Positions 1 through 6,698 of a stretch of DNA of 8,870 bases are shown here, piece after piece. The notes below the pieces were generated by a model. That model ran no database searches and had not been told where the DNA came from. It was given only the letters and a program-made list of their open reading frames with translations. This stretch comes from UBA10649 sp044233495 (GTDB lineage Bacteria; Actinomycetota; Actinomycetes; S36-B12): NCBI GenBank assembly GCA_044233495.1, contig JBIIJX010000102.1, positions 1 to 8,870 on the forward strand. The letters are read 5' to 3'. Each line of letters begins with the position of its first letter. Within the stretch, counting starts at the first letter, position 1. The position numbers and the translations under genes were made by a program.

Positions 1-89
1 TCGTCGAGGAAGGCGAAGGAGTTGATCGCATCGCCCAGCGTCGGGATCCGGTAGACCCCCGGGGCGAGCAGGACGATCGGCGCAGGCAC
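1..89 (-). CDS. Metallo-beta-lactamase-fold hydrolase, N-terminal fragment (runs off the window)
   Basis: Only the first 29 codons are present; the gene continues past the left edge. Read from a GTG at 89, the product begins MPAPIVLLAPGVYRIPTLGD, followed by an INSFAFLDD strand. This resembles the opening beta-strands of MBL-fold (glyoxalase II-like) hydrolases, where an 'APGVYRI.T..D..N.F...D' pattern precedes the zinc-binding HxHxDH motif. That motif lies outside the window, so family membership rests on the N-terminus alone. The gene starts 9 bases after the stop of the small membrane protein. A GGAG sits only 2 bases before the GTG, too close for a normal ribosome site, while TAGTCT at 96-101 has -10 spacing for a leaderless transcript. 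It may therefore be expressed separately from the ABC operon. Substrate unknown. Confidence 0.6.
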   Translation of the reverse strand, partial: MPAPIVLLAPGVYRIPTLGDAINSFAFLD

Positions 90-95
90 GGCTCC

Positions 96-101
96 AGACT
101 A
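96..101 (-). promoter_or_regulatory. Candidate -10 element for a leaderless transcript of the MBL-fold gene
   Basis: TAGTCT (minus strand) matches the actinobacterial TANNNT -10 pattern and ends 6 bases before the GTG start at 89. It contains the TAG stop of the preceding small gene. No convincing -35 was seen. Inferred by analogy with the same spacing before msrA, the metallohydrolase gene and the antitoxin gene in this window. Confidence 0.35.
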
Positions 102-359
102 CGAGCCGGACGGCTGGTCCGGTGCCACTGTCGACTCATTCGCCGGCGGCGGAGCCATGCGCTCGCTGAAGGTCGACATGGCTCGCTGGGTGCAGGAGCC
201 CAGGACAAAGCCGAAGGCCACCAGGAGCAGAGCCAGCAGCACCCAAGTCGTGCGGTTGGGCCGGGAGTGCCGGCGGCGCGCCAGCAGTGCGCGGAGGTCG
301 TCGTCGCTCGACTCGCTGCCAGCCGGCTCGTCGTCTCGGATCGCATCAGGTTCACTCAT
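99..359 (-). CDS. Small single-pass membrane protein, tail gene of the ABC export operon (86 aa, function unknown)
   Basis: I do not recognise a named family. The protein has an acidic N-terminal segment (residues 1-22), a basic patch ALLARRRHSRPNR (about 25-36), one hydrophobic helix (about 38-54, WVLLALLLVAFGFVLG), Cys56 and a Pro/Ser-rich C-terminal tail. The positive charges before the helix predict N-in, C-out topology. The VLGSC sequence looks like a lipobox, but about 38 polar residues precede the helix, too many for a signal peptide, so I do not call it a lipoprotein. The ATG at 359 was chosen because it overlaps the permease stop (ATGAGTGA, 8 bases shared), which implies translational coupling. 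An upstream in-frame ATG at 395 would lie well inside the permease gene. It is probably an accessory subunit or stabiliser of the transporter, judged only from its position. Confidence 0.72.
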   Translation of the reverse strand: MSEPDAIRDDEPAGSESSDDDLRALLARRRHSRPNRTTWVLLALLLVAFGFVLGSCTQRAMSTFSERMAPPPANESTVAPDQPSGS

Positions 360-1563
360 GGCGCAGTGCCTCGATCGGTCGTAGGGATGCCGCACGGTTT
401 GCGGGATAGCTTCCGAAGAACAGGCCTATCGAGACCGAGACCACGAAGGCGCCGACGACTGAGGCGGGCACGACGACCGGGGCGACTCCCGCGACCGTGA
501 TGCGCGTGGCCAGCAGTGCGATCAGGACGCCGAGCCCGCCGCCGATGACTGAGAGCACCATCGACTCGATCAGGAACTGGGTCATGATTGCCGACTTTCG
601 GGCGCCTATGGCCTTGCGAATGCCGATCTCGCGGGTTCTCTCTGTCACCGTTACGAGCATGATGTTCGTGATGCCGATACCTCCGACGAGGAGGCTGATC
701 GCCGCGACCGCACCGAGCAGCACGGTGAAGATCCCGATGGTGTCCTGCACGGTCGCGATCAGTGAGGCCGAGTTCAGGATCTGGTAGTCACGGGTGTCCT
801 CGCTCGTCGTGCCGTGGCGCTCGTCAAGGATCGCGGTGACCTCGTACTCCGCTGCAGTCGCCGCCTCGGATGAGGTCGCCTGCACGAGGATCGAGTCGAG
901 GCTGCCGTACCCGGTGAGCTTGCTCTGCACGGTGCTGAGAGGGGCCACCGCGACGTCGTCGGCGTCAAGGAAGCCGCTGCTGCCCTTCTCCTCGATCGTG
1001 CCGACCACGGTGAATGGCACACCACCGCACGCGACCTGCTGTCCGAGGGGATCCTCCTCGCCGAAGAGCTCGCCGATGACCGTCTGTCCCAGCACGATCG
1101 AGCGCCGGCTGTTGACGATGTCGTCGGCGGTGACGGGAGTCCCGGTGGCGATGGTGCTGTTCGACGCGGCGAAGTAGCTGGGCCAACTGCCCGTCACCGT
1201 GGTGGCGTAGCTCGAGCCTCCGAAGGTGCACGTCGTTGCGGCGGACACGACGGGCGTCGCGCTCAGCACATCCGGAGCCAGGACGGGGTCCACGAGGGCG
1301 ATTGCGTCGTCGACGGTGAGATCCTTGAACTGCGTTCGTCCGGAGTCGTCATCGCCGCCGAACGTTCCATGGCGGACGGTGAGCGTGTTGGTGCCGAGGC
1401 TCTCGATGCTGGCGGTCACGGCGACGGAGGCTCCGTTGCCGATGGCCATCAGGACGATGACGGCCGCGACGCCGATGAGGATGCCGAGCATGGTGAGGCC
1501 GGACCTGAGCTTGTTTGCTGCGATGCCCTGCAGTCCGATGCGGATGGTCTCGAGGACGTTCAC
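352..1563 (-). CDS. MacB/FtsX-type ABC transporter permease
   Basis: This 403-residue membrane subunit has the MacB-like layout: N-terminal helix (about 22-42, in LTMLGILIGVAAVIVLMAIG), a large extracytoplasmic domain (about 44-270), then three helices (about 275-303, 331-353, 366-386). The first motif, NKLRSGLTMLGILIGVAAVI, and the post-helix sequence ERTREIGIRKAIGA (308-321) are hallmarks of the FtsX/MacB permease family. The C-terminus SLRPIEALRHE is the usual family ending. Two cysteines in the external domain (112 and 179) could form a disulfide. It starts at GTG 1563, overlapping the ATPase stop by 4 bases. The family works as a mechanotransmission pump: a homodimer driven by the ATPase moves substrates outside the membrane, together with the adaptor encoded upstream. 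Likely cargoes are antibiotics, peptides or lipids; the substrate cannot be read from the sequence. Confidence 0.92.
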   Translation of the reverse strand: MNVLETIRIGLQGIAANKLRSGLTMLGILIGVAAVIVLMAIGNGASVAVTASIESLGTNTLTVRHGTFGGDDDSGRTQFKDLTVDDAIALVDPVLAPDVLSATPVVSAATTCTFGGSSYATTVTGSWPSYFAASNSTIATGTPVTADDIVNSRRSIVLGQTVIGELFGEEDPLGQQVACGGVPFTVVGTIEEKGSSGFLDADDVAVAPLSTVQSKLTGYGSLDSILVQATSSEAATAAEYEVTAILDERHGTTSEDTRDYQILNSASLIATVQDTIGIFTVLLGAVAAISLLVGGIGITNIMLVTVTERTREIGIRKAIGARKSAIMTQFLIESMVLSVIGGGLGVLIALLATRITVAGVAPVVVPASVVGAFVVSVSIGLFFGSYPANRAASLRPIEALRHE

Positions 1564-2273
1564 GATGCCGCCATCGATGTCGCGGATGTGCGGCGATCAT
1601 CGGCGATCTTTCCGTCGATGAGGGTGATGATGCGGCCGGCCTGCTCGGCGACGTCCTCCTCGTGGGTGATCATGACGATGGTGCGGCCCTGATCGTGCAG
1701 CGCGGCCATCAGGTCGAGGACGTCGCGGGTGGAGCGGCTGTCGAGATTTCCGGTCGGCTCGTCGGCGAGCAGGAGCGACGGCTCCGCGACGAGCGCTCGC
1801 GCGACGGCGACGCGCTGCTGCTGTCCGCCTGACAGCTCATTCGGCATGTGGTGCATGCGGTCGGCGAGCCCCACCGAGGTCAGCGCGTCGATGGCGCGGC
1901 GACGTCGCTCGCGGCGACGCACGCCCCGGTAGACGAGGGGGAGTTCCACGTTGGACAGCGCGGAGGTTCGCGGGATGAGGTTGAAGGACTGGAAGATGAA
2001 ACCGATCTTGCGGTTCCGGACTATCGACAGGGCACCCTCGTCGAGATCATCGATGTCGATCCCGTCAAGTGCGTAGTGACCGGACGTTGCGACGTCGAGG
2101 GCGCCGATGATGTTCATGAGTGTCGACTTGCCCGATCCCGAAGCACCCATGATGGCGACGTAGTCGCCGCGGGCGATCTGCAGGTCGATGCCACGCAGGG
2201 CCTCGACTGCGGTGTCGCCTGAGCCGTAGGTCTTCGTGATCTGCTGCAGGTCGATGACGGGTGCCACGGTCAC
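1560..2273 (-). CDS. MacB/LolD-type ABC transporter ATP-binding protein
   Basis: This 237-residue nucleotide-binding subunit has all catalytic motifs intact: Walker A GASGSGKST (43-51), Q-loop FIFQSFNL (Q95), signature LSGGQQQR (147-154), Walker B LLLADE (167-172) followed by the D-loop region PTGNLD, and the switch histidine in MITHE (H204). The FQSFNLIP and DEPTGNLD sequences are typical of the MacB/LolD/FtsE branch that pairs with FtsX-like permeases, rather than of ABC importers. It starts at GTG 2273, sharing GTGA with the adaptor stop, and ends in a GTGA overlap with the permease, so all three are likely translated in coupled fashion. A basic stretch RRRERRRRAI (119-128) sits in the helical subdomain. 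It hydrolyses ATP on the cytoplasmic face to drive the partner permease. Confidence 0.95.
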   Translation of the reverse strand: MTVAPVIDLQQITKTYGSGDTAVEALRGIDLQIARGDYVAIMGASGSGKSTLMNIIGALDVATSGHYALDGIDIDDLDEGALSIVRNRKIGFIFQSFNLIPRTSALSNVELPLVYRGVRRRERRRRAIDALTSVGLADRMHHMPNELSGGQQQRVAVARALVAEPSLLLADEPTGNLDSRSTRDVLDLMAALHDQGRTIVMITHEEDVAEQAGRIITLIDGKIADDRRTSATSMAAS

Positions 2274-4030
2274 CCTTCTCGGTCCGGAGGCGGACCGCCG
2301 AACCCGTCCCCGTCGCCGCCTCCGAAGCCTGGGAAGGTGCTCGGCTCACCGACCTCGATGACGAGCTGGTCTCCCTCCTGCACACCGCCGGTGATCACGG
2401 TGCCGGAGTCGCCCGCCAGACCCGTGGTGACCGGCACGACGGTGTCGACCTCGCCCCTGCGGACCGTCACGGTGCTGACGCCACCCTCCGTCGTGATGGC
2501 GGCTGTGGGCACCCAGACGACGTCGGTGACCTGCTGCGTGGTCACCACGACGCTCACGCTCATGCCCTCGCGGGCCCCCTCGGGGGAGGTGTCGAGCGTG
2601 ATCGTCGCGCTGTAGGTGGTGACACCGGAGCCGGACGACACGGCTCCGGATCCCGTGGCCGACTTGGTCGGAAGGGCCGCGATGGACGTGACCACGCCGT
2701 CTGCGGTCGTGCCGGGCAGGGCGTCGAAGCTCACGGTGGCCGGCTGCCCGGGGGTGAGTTTGAGGGCGTCGGCCTCGGAGAACTCGGCGACGATCTCGAA
2801 GGGCGCATCCGGCAGCACGGTCATGACGGCCGTCCCTGAGGTGACCGGATCGCCGGTTTCCACGTCGACGGCTGCGACGATCCCGGCGACGGGGGAGCGC
2901 AGGATGGTGTCGGCGAGTCCCTGGCGGGCCGAGGCGAGCCCGGCGCGGGCGAGCTGGACGGCAGCCTGGGCCGGGGTGACGGCCGTTGGTCCGACCTCCA
3001 CCTCCTGCTGGGCGGCGGCCTGCTGCGCGAGGGCCTCGCGCGCGGCCTGCACCGCCTGCCGGTCGGCCTCGAGACCCTTGCTCTGTGACAGCAGTGCTGA
3101 GTCGAGGGTGTTGCGAGCGACGCGGACGGCGTCCGAGGCGGCCGAGCGAAGGCTCGACTGCAGGTTCCGCAGTGCGACGTTGGCCGTGGTGATCGCGGCG
3201 TCGGCATTGACCAGTGACTGCTGGCCGGCCACGTCGGCGGCCTCGTTCGCCCGTACCTGCAGCGCGTAGGCCTGCTCGGCCGAGCGCAGGGCATCCACCG
3301 CAGTCGTGCACTGGCTGGAATCCGATCCGTGGGTGTTGCACTGGTTCACCTGCGAACTGCGGGCGGCGTCGACGTTCACCTGCGCCTGGCCCAGCTTGAC
3401 CTGGTTGGTGGATGCTGTCGTCGTCGCGGTCTGCACCGCCTGGGTGTAGCCCGTCTGCGCGGCCACCACCGCTGCCTCGGCTGCACGCAGCTGCGCCCAC
3501 ACGGCATCGTCGGGGCACGCACCCGTGGGAGTCAGGCATGACTCGGACCACGACTTCTCCGCGTCCGCGAGAGCCTCGCGCGCCGACGACACCGACTCGG
3601 CGTAGGTGCGCCTGTTCAGCTGCTGGTTGCGCTCGGCCTCACTCAGGTTCTGCTGCGCGGCGGCGAGGGTGAGCGGAGCGGACTCGGCGTTGGCGACGGC
3701 CTGCGCGTAGGAGCTCTGCGCGGATGCCAGTGCCTGTAGTGCAGTGGTGTCGTCGAGTCGAGCGAGCACCTGGTCGGCCATCACGCGCCTGCCCTCGACC
3801 GCATCGATCGTGTCGATGATGCCGGTCGTGCGGAACGACAAGTCGATCCGGCCGGTGGTCTCCACGGTCCCGGTGGCTGTCACGGTCTCGCTGACCGTGC
3901 CTCGCTGGGCGGCGATGGTTCGGCCGGTCTGCTCGGGCGGCTTCGGTGCGAGCAGAGCCAGGCCCACGCCGAGGACGATGATGAGGAGCACGCCGAGGCC
4001 GATGTTGATCCACAGCACCCGACGTCTCAT
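2270..4030 (-). CDS. HlyD/MacA-type adaptor (membrane fusion protein) of the ABC exporter
   Basis: This 586-residue protein is anchored by an N-terminal helix (about 7-28). The lipoyl domain is split: first half about 61-93 (GRIDLSFRTTG...VLARLD), second half about 376-399 (ILRSPVAGIVAAVDVETGDPV). Between them lies a very long Ala/Gln-rich helical hairpin (about 95-373). A beta-barrel and a membrane-proximal domain follow, ending in a Gly-rich tail (GFGGGDGDGFGG). The hairpin is much longer than in Escherichia coli MacA and carries four cysteines (165, 172, 231, 241). The ATG at 4030 is preceded by GAGAGG 8 bases upstream and directly precedes a typical basic-then-hydrophobic N-terminus. A longer open frame to 4381 would run into msrA. 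In a Gram-positive cell without an outer membrane, such adaptors probably help the permease engage substrates or span the envelope. The 67-base gap from msrA may allow read-through transcription. Confidence 0.9.
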   Translation of the reverse strand: MRRRVLWINIGLGVLLIIVLGVGLALLAPKPPEQTGRTIAAQRGTVSETVTATGTVETTGRIDLSFRTTGIIDTIDAVEGRRVMADQVLARLDDTTALQALASAQSSYAQAVANAESAPLTLAAAQQNLSEAERNQQLNRRTYAESVSSAREALADAEKSWSESCLTPTGACPDDAVWAQLRAAEAAVVAAQTGYTQAVQTATTTASTNQVKLGQAQVNVDAARSSQVNQCNTHGSDSSQCTTAVDALRSAEQAYALQVRANEAADVAGQQSLVNADAAITTANVALRNLQSSLRSAASDAVRVARNTLDSALLSQSKGLEADRQAVQAAREALAQQAAAQQEVEVGPTAVTPAQAAVQLARAGLASARQGLADTILRSPVAGIVAAVDVETGDPVTSGTAVMTVLPDAPFEIVAEFSEADALKLTPGQPATVSFDALPGTTADGVVTSIAALPTKSATGSGAVSSGSGVTTYSATITLDTSPEGAREGMSVSVVVTTQQVTDVVWVPTAAITTEGGVSTVTVRRGEVDTVVPVTTGLAGDSGTVITGGVQEGDQLVIEVGEPSTFPGFGGGDGDGFGGPPPDREG

Positions 4031-4097
4031 GTTGGAAGCCTCTCTCACCAGACAGGGTCCTGTTGGCGGGACCGGGTACGGGTTGTGTAAGGCCGTG

Positions 4098-4745
4098 CTA
4101 CAGGGCGGGCAGTGACAGGCCGGTGTTCGCGTGGCAGCGGTAGCCGTGCGGGTTCTTGTAGAGGTACTGCTGGTGGTAGTCCTCGGCAAGGTAGTACGGC
4201 GTACCCGATGCACCTGCGATCTGCGTCGTGATGTCGGGGTAGCCACGATCGGCGATGACGCGCGCATAGGCGTCACGAGTACGAGCGGCGAGGTCGGCCT
4301 GTTCGGCGGTGCTGGTGAAGATCGCGCTCCGGTACTGGGTGCCGACGTCGTTGCCCTGCCGGTAGCCCTGCGTGGGGTCATGGTTCTCCCAGAACACCCG
4401 CAGTACGTCGTACGTGGAGAGCAGCGCGGGGTCGTAGGCGACCATGACCGTCTCGGTGTGGCCGGTGCGACCCGAGCAGACCTCCTGGTAGGTGGGGTTG
4501 GGCGTGTAGCCGCCCATGTACCCCACGCTGGTGCTGACGACGCCGGGCAGTCGCCAGTAGATCTCCTCGGCGCCCCAGAAGCAGCCCATCGCCAGGTGGA
4601 GCACCGCGGTGCCGTCCTGCCACGGGCCGGTCAGGGAGGTGCCGAGGACGAGATGCGGTGCAGGGTCCGGCAGTACGGGGGTGGCTCGTCCGGCGATCGC
4701 CTGGTCGGGAGCCACCATCGCGGACTTCGTGCCGAAAATGCTCAT
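4098..4745 (-). CDS. msrA: Peptide-methionine (S)-S-oxide reductase MsrA
   Basis: MsrA reduces the S-epimer of methionine sulfoxide, free or in proteins, with electrons from thioredoxin. The 215-residue product carries the catalytic motif MGCFWGAE with nucleophile Cys55, then GYMGGYTPNPTYQEVCSGRTGHTE (71-98), the substrate-pocket signature of the family. VFWENHDPTQ and the resolving-cysteine region GYRCHANTG (Cys204) follow. The N-terminal extension (FGTKSAMVAPDQAIAGRATP) resembles that of the long Escherichia coli-type MsrA, so the start at ATG 4745 fits the family length. There is no signal peptide, so it is cytosolic. No purine-rich ribosome site precedes the ATG; TACCCT ends 6 bases upstream, suggesting a leaderless transcript. 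It lies between the MFS gene (55 bases upstream) and the ABC exporter operon (67 bases downstream). Confidence 0.96.
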   Translation of the reverse strand: MSIFGTKSAMVAPDQAIAGRATPVLPDPAPHLVLGTSLTGPWQDGTAVLHLAMGCFWGAEEIYWRLPGVVSTSVGYMGGYTPNPTYQEVCSGRTGHTETVMVAYDPALLSTYDVLRVFWENHDPTQGYRQGNDVGTQYRSAIFTSTAEQADLAARTRDAYARVIADRGYPDITTQIAGASGTPYYLAEDYHQQYLYKNPHGYRCHANTGLSLPAL

Positions 4746-4751
4746 GGAGAC

Positions 4752-4757
4752 AGGGTA
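4752..4757 (-). promoter_or_regulatory. Candidate -10 element, leaderless promoter of msrA
   Basis: TACCCT on the minus strand, followed by GTCTCC and then the ATG. A transcript initiated 6-7 bases downstream would begin at or next to the start codon. A weak -35 match (TGAGCA, 3 of 6) lies 18 bases upstream. The same hexamer occurs before the antitoxin gene at 8414. Confidence 0.4.
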
Positions 4758-4800
4758 TGCGGGGAGGCGTCGCGTTGCTCAGCGCGGGCGAGTGCCCCTC

Positions 4801-6078
4801 TCACCCCTCCGCCGCCCTTCGGCGCAGGGTCTCGGGCATCCGCACCACCGTGGCCACGGCAACGAGGCACAGAGCCACGCCGAGGCCGAAAGCCCAGTCG
4901 AAGTCGGCTGCGTCGATGATCAGGCCGGCCAGCAGGGGCCCGACGATGATGCCCAGATCGGACATCATCTGGAAGGTCGCCACGACGATGCCACCGCGTC
5001 GGCCGCCCATGACGTCTCCGACGACGGCGCTGGGCGCGGAGCCGAGGAAGGCGCCGGCAGCGCCCTGGATCGCCATGGCGACGAAGAAGAGAACGGTGCC
5101 TGCAACGGCCGGTGTGCCCCAGCCATTGGCGGCGATGTCTGCTCCCGTGAGGATCACCATCCCGATGGCCGTTCCGACGGTGCCCCACAGCATGGCCTTG
5201 CGTCGCCCGTCGGTATCAGCCATGCGCCCGGCCGGCAGGAGCAGGACAGCGTTGATGCCTGCGGCGATCAGGAAGCCGATGCCGCCGATCGTCGCCGTCT
5301 CACCCAGGCCCTCGACGACGAAGAGGGGAACGGCCGACGAGCGCAGTCCGAAGACGACGAAGCCGGCGACGAGGTTGGTCGTGATGGCTGCCTGGTAGGC
5401 GCGATCGCGCAGCGCGGTGCGCAGTTGCTGAAGCCGGTTCTCCTCACCGTCTGCCACCACCTTCTCGCGCTCGCGCAGGCGCGTGCCGCGGAGGAACACC
5501 AGCGCGATGATCGCGCCGGCAAGCAGCGCACCGGCGTACACGAAGAAGGGTGCGCGGATCGACCAGGCGACGACGAGGCCGCCGACGGCGGGCCCGGCCA
5601 CGCCGCCGATGATGAATCCGCCTTGGAACGCGCCTGCTGCTCGACCGCGCTGCTCGGTGGCGACCACGCGCAGGAGGAGCGCCATCGCCGAGACGGTGAA
5701 CATGCTCGAACCCAGGCCGCCCACACCGCGCAGGACGAGCAGTTGCAGGTATGTCTGGGAGAACCCGGCAGCAATGCTCGAGATGGCCACGATGAGCAGG
5801 CCACTGGTCATGATCGTCTGCTCGCCGAAGCGATCGACGAGGCCTCCGGCCAGTGGGGACGTCACGAAGCGCACGAGTGCGAACACCGAGACCACAGCGC
5901 TGGCCTCGAGCGCCGAGACGCCGAAGGTGCGGGCGAACACGGGCAGGACGGGGATGAGGATGCCGAAGCCGAGCGCCACCGTGAACGCGACGGAGCTGAG
6001 CACCGCGACCTCGCGCGGGAGGCCGGCGAGCAGCGGGGTGCGTCGGATGGCCCGCCCGAGGCGCTGCACTGGGCTCAT
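4801..6078 (-). CDS. Major facilitator superfamily transporter (drug/solute efflux type)
   Basis: From ATG 6078 the product is 425 residues with about 12 hydrophobic helices. TM1 contains VAFTVALGFGILIPVLPVF. The loop between TM2 and TM3 has motif A, GGLVDRFGEQ (78-87), and a second copy in the C-terminal half reads AGRMADTDGRRK. The central loop (about 198-228) is charged (RLREREKVVADGEENRLQQ). This is the layout of DHA1-like proton-coupled efflux carriers; no substrate can be assigned. Start choice: GGAG lies 7 bases before ATG 6078 and the residues there (basic, then TM1) suit an MFS N-terminus. The same frame stays open to an ATG at 6177, which would add 33 polar residues and cannot be excluded. 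The ATG shares ATGA with a possible 21-codon leader frame. msrA follows after 55 bases on the same strand. Confidence 0.88.
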   Translation of the reverse strand: MSPVQRLGRAIRRTPLLAGLPREVAVLSSVAFTVALGFGILIPVLPVFARTFGVSALEASAVVSVFALVRFVTSPLAGGLVDRFGEQTIMTSGLLIVAISSIAAGFSQTYLQLLVLRGVGGLGSSMFTVSAMALLLRVVATEQRGRAAGAFQGGFIIGGVAGPAVGGLVVAWSIRAPFFVYAGALLAGAIIALVFLRGTRLREREKVVADGEENRLQQLRTALRDRAYQAAITTNLVAGFVVFGLRSSAVPLFVVEGLGETATIGGIGFLIAAGINAVLLLPAGRMADTDGRRKAMLWGTVGTAIGMVILTGADIAANGWGTPAVAGTVLFFVAMAIQGAAGAFLGSAPSAVVGDVMGGRRGGIVVATFQMMSDLGIIVGPLLAGLIIDAADFDWAFGLGVALCLVAVATVVRMPETLRRRAAEG

Positions 6079-6140
6079 CCGGTCGCTCCGGCTGGTCCGG
6101 GAGGACGGGCGGGAATCGCCCTGATCGGGCTGGTGCTCAT
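6075..6140 (-). CDS. Possible leader mini-ORF 2 upstream of the MFS gene (21 aa)
   Basis: An ATG at 6140 opens a 21-codon frame whose TGA overlaps the MFS start as ATGA, and whose own ATG overlaps the TGA of another short frame as ATGA. The peptide is proline-rich, with an IPARPPGPAG segment. No ribosome site is obvious before it, so translation would depend on coupling. It could equally be chance, since GC-rich DNA has many short open frames. Confidence 0.2.
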   Translation of the reverse strand: MSTSPIRAIPARPPGPAGATG

Positions 6141-6196
6141 GGCCGCGGGTGGCGGCTCGCGACTCCAGCCGTCCCATGGTGCACCGCCGCCGTCAC
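6137..6196 (-). CDS. Possible leaderless leader mini-ORF 1 upstream of the MFS gene (19 aa)
   Basis: A GTG at 6196, exactly 6 bases after TAGGGT, opens a 19-codon frame (VTAAVHHGTAGVASRHPRP). Its TGA overlaps the ATG of mini-ORF 2. The spacing matches the leaderless starts elsewhere in this window. There is no homology or codon evidence that it is a real gene. Confidence 0.2.
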   Translation of the reverse strand: MTAAVHHGTAGVASRHPRP

Positions 6197-6202
6197 CGCG
6201 TC

Positions 6203-6208
6203 ACCCTA
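6203..6208 (-). promoter_or_regulatory. Candidate -10 element for the MFS gene (divergent promoter, minus strand)
   Basis: TAGGGT on the minus strand matches TANNNT. It overlaps by two bases (6207-6208) the candidate -10 of the divergent metallohydrolase gene, so two polymerases could not bind at once. No clear -35 was seen. Confidence 0.3.
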
Positions 6209-6212
6209 TCCT
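6207..6212 (+). promoter_or_regulatory. Candidate -10 element, leaderless promoter of the metallohydrolase/DUF2786 pair
   Basis: TATCCT is followed by exactly 6 bases (CCGACT) and then the GTG start at 6219. CCTCC at 6210-6214 is pyrimidine-rich, the opposite of a ribosome site, so leaderless initiation is the simplest reading. No clear -35 was found. Confidence 0.4.
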
Positions 6213-6218
6213 CCGACT

Positions 6219-6698
6219 GTGTCCGCCTCCGCCGTCTACGCAGCCGAGGACCAATGGTCCGGGGTCCTCGACCGCGGTGGCGTCGTGGACTTCTTCGGGT
6301 CGCGCTTCGACGTCCCGATGCAGCGCAGGTTCGGTGACATCGCCACCGTGCAGGCGTACGTCGATGTCGTCCTCGGGCAGGCAGCCGTCCGGCACGCCTA
6401 TCCGGCTGCCGGCGCCATCACCGTCGTCCCGACGCGCAGTCGAACCCGAGCGGTGTACCGGCCCGAGTCCCGCGCCATCGCGCTGCCGGCCGAGCTCTGG
6501 GCCGGCCGGGAGTCGGTGGTGCTCCACGAGGTGTCCCACCACCTGGCCTGCAGTGTCGGTGTGGCTCCTGAGCGCACATCGGGTCGCTGGCATGGTGCCG
6601 AGTTCCGCACCGCGATGGACGTCGTCGTCACCTGCATGATGGGAGAAGCCGCCGCGCTGCTCCTGCGTGCGGGCTACGACGCTGCTGGGGTCCGCTGA
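6219..6698 (+). CDS. Small zinc-metallohydrolase-like protein (probably TIGR04338 family)
   Basis: This 159-residue cytosolic protein has no signal peptide or membrane helix. The active-site helix reads VLHEVSHHLA, an HExxH motif with His103, Glu104 and His107. RWHGAEFRTAM supplies a likely third ligand, His125, 18 residues after the second histidine. The spacing and the small size resemble the actinobacterial metallohydrolase family I recall as TIGR04338, distantly like SprT peptidases; no hydrolase activity or substrate is known to me. The segment RAVYRPESRAIALP (78-90) fits the beta-strand usually seen just before a zincin active-site helix. The GTG start at 6219 follows a -10-like TATCCT by 6 bases. 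The stop overlaps the next gene's ATG by one base (TGATG), so the two are probably co-translated and act together. Confidence 0.82.
   Translation: MSASAVYAAEDQWSGVLDRGGVVDFFGSRFDVPMQRRFGDIATVQAYVDVVLGQAAVRHAYPAAGAITVVPTRSRTRAVYRPESRAIALPAELWAGRESVVLHEVSHHLACSVGVAPERTSGRWHGAEFRTAMDVVVTCMMGEAAALLLRAGYDAAGVR

Noticed and set aside
99..359. Lipoprotein reading of the small membrane protein (VLGSC as lipobox).
   Set aside because: The hydrophobic segment starts near residue 38 behind a long acidic region, so it is not a signal peptide.
2616..3269. A 217-codon plus-strand open frame opposite the adaptor gene.
   Set aside because: Ala/Ser/Arg-rich shadow of the repetitive Ala/Gln hairpin-coding sequence; no motif, no ribosome site.
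4031..4381. N-terminal extension of the adaptor protein from an upstream ATG.
   Set aside because: The extra 117 residues are Thr/Arg/Ser-rich, overlap msrA in another frame, and precede the normal membrane anchor. ATG 4030 has a good ribosome site.
6079..6177. Longer MFS start at ATG 6177.
   Set aside because: It adds 33 polar residues not expected in this family, and GGAG is correctly placed before ATG 6078. Kept as an alternative, not the call.
4609..6639. A 676-codon open frame on the plus strand opposite msrA and the MFS gene.
   Set aside because: It is antisense to clearly recognisable proteins, has low-complexity Asp/Glu/His/Arg/Gly composition with no domain, and is explained by GC-rich third positions that suppress stop codons.
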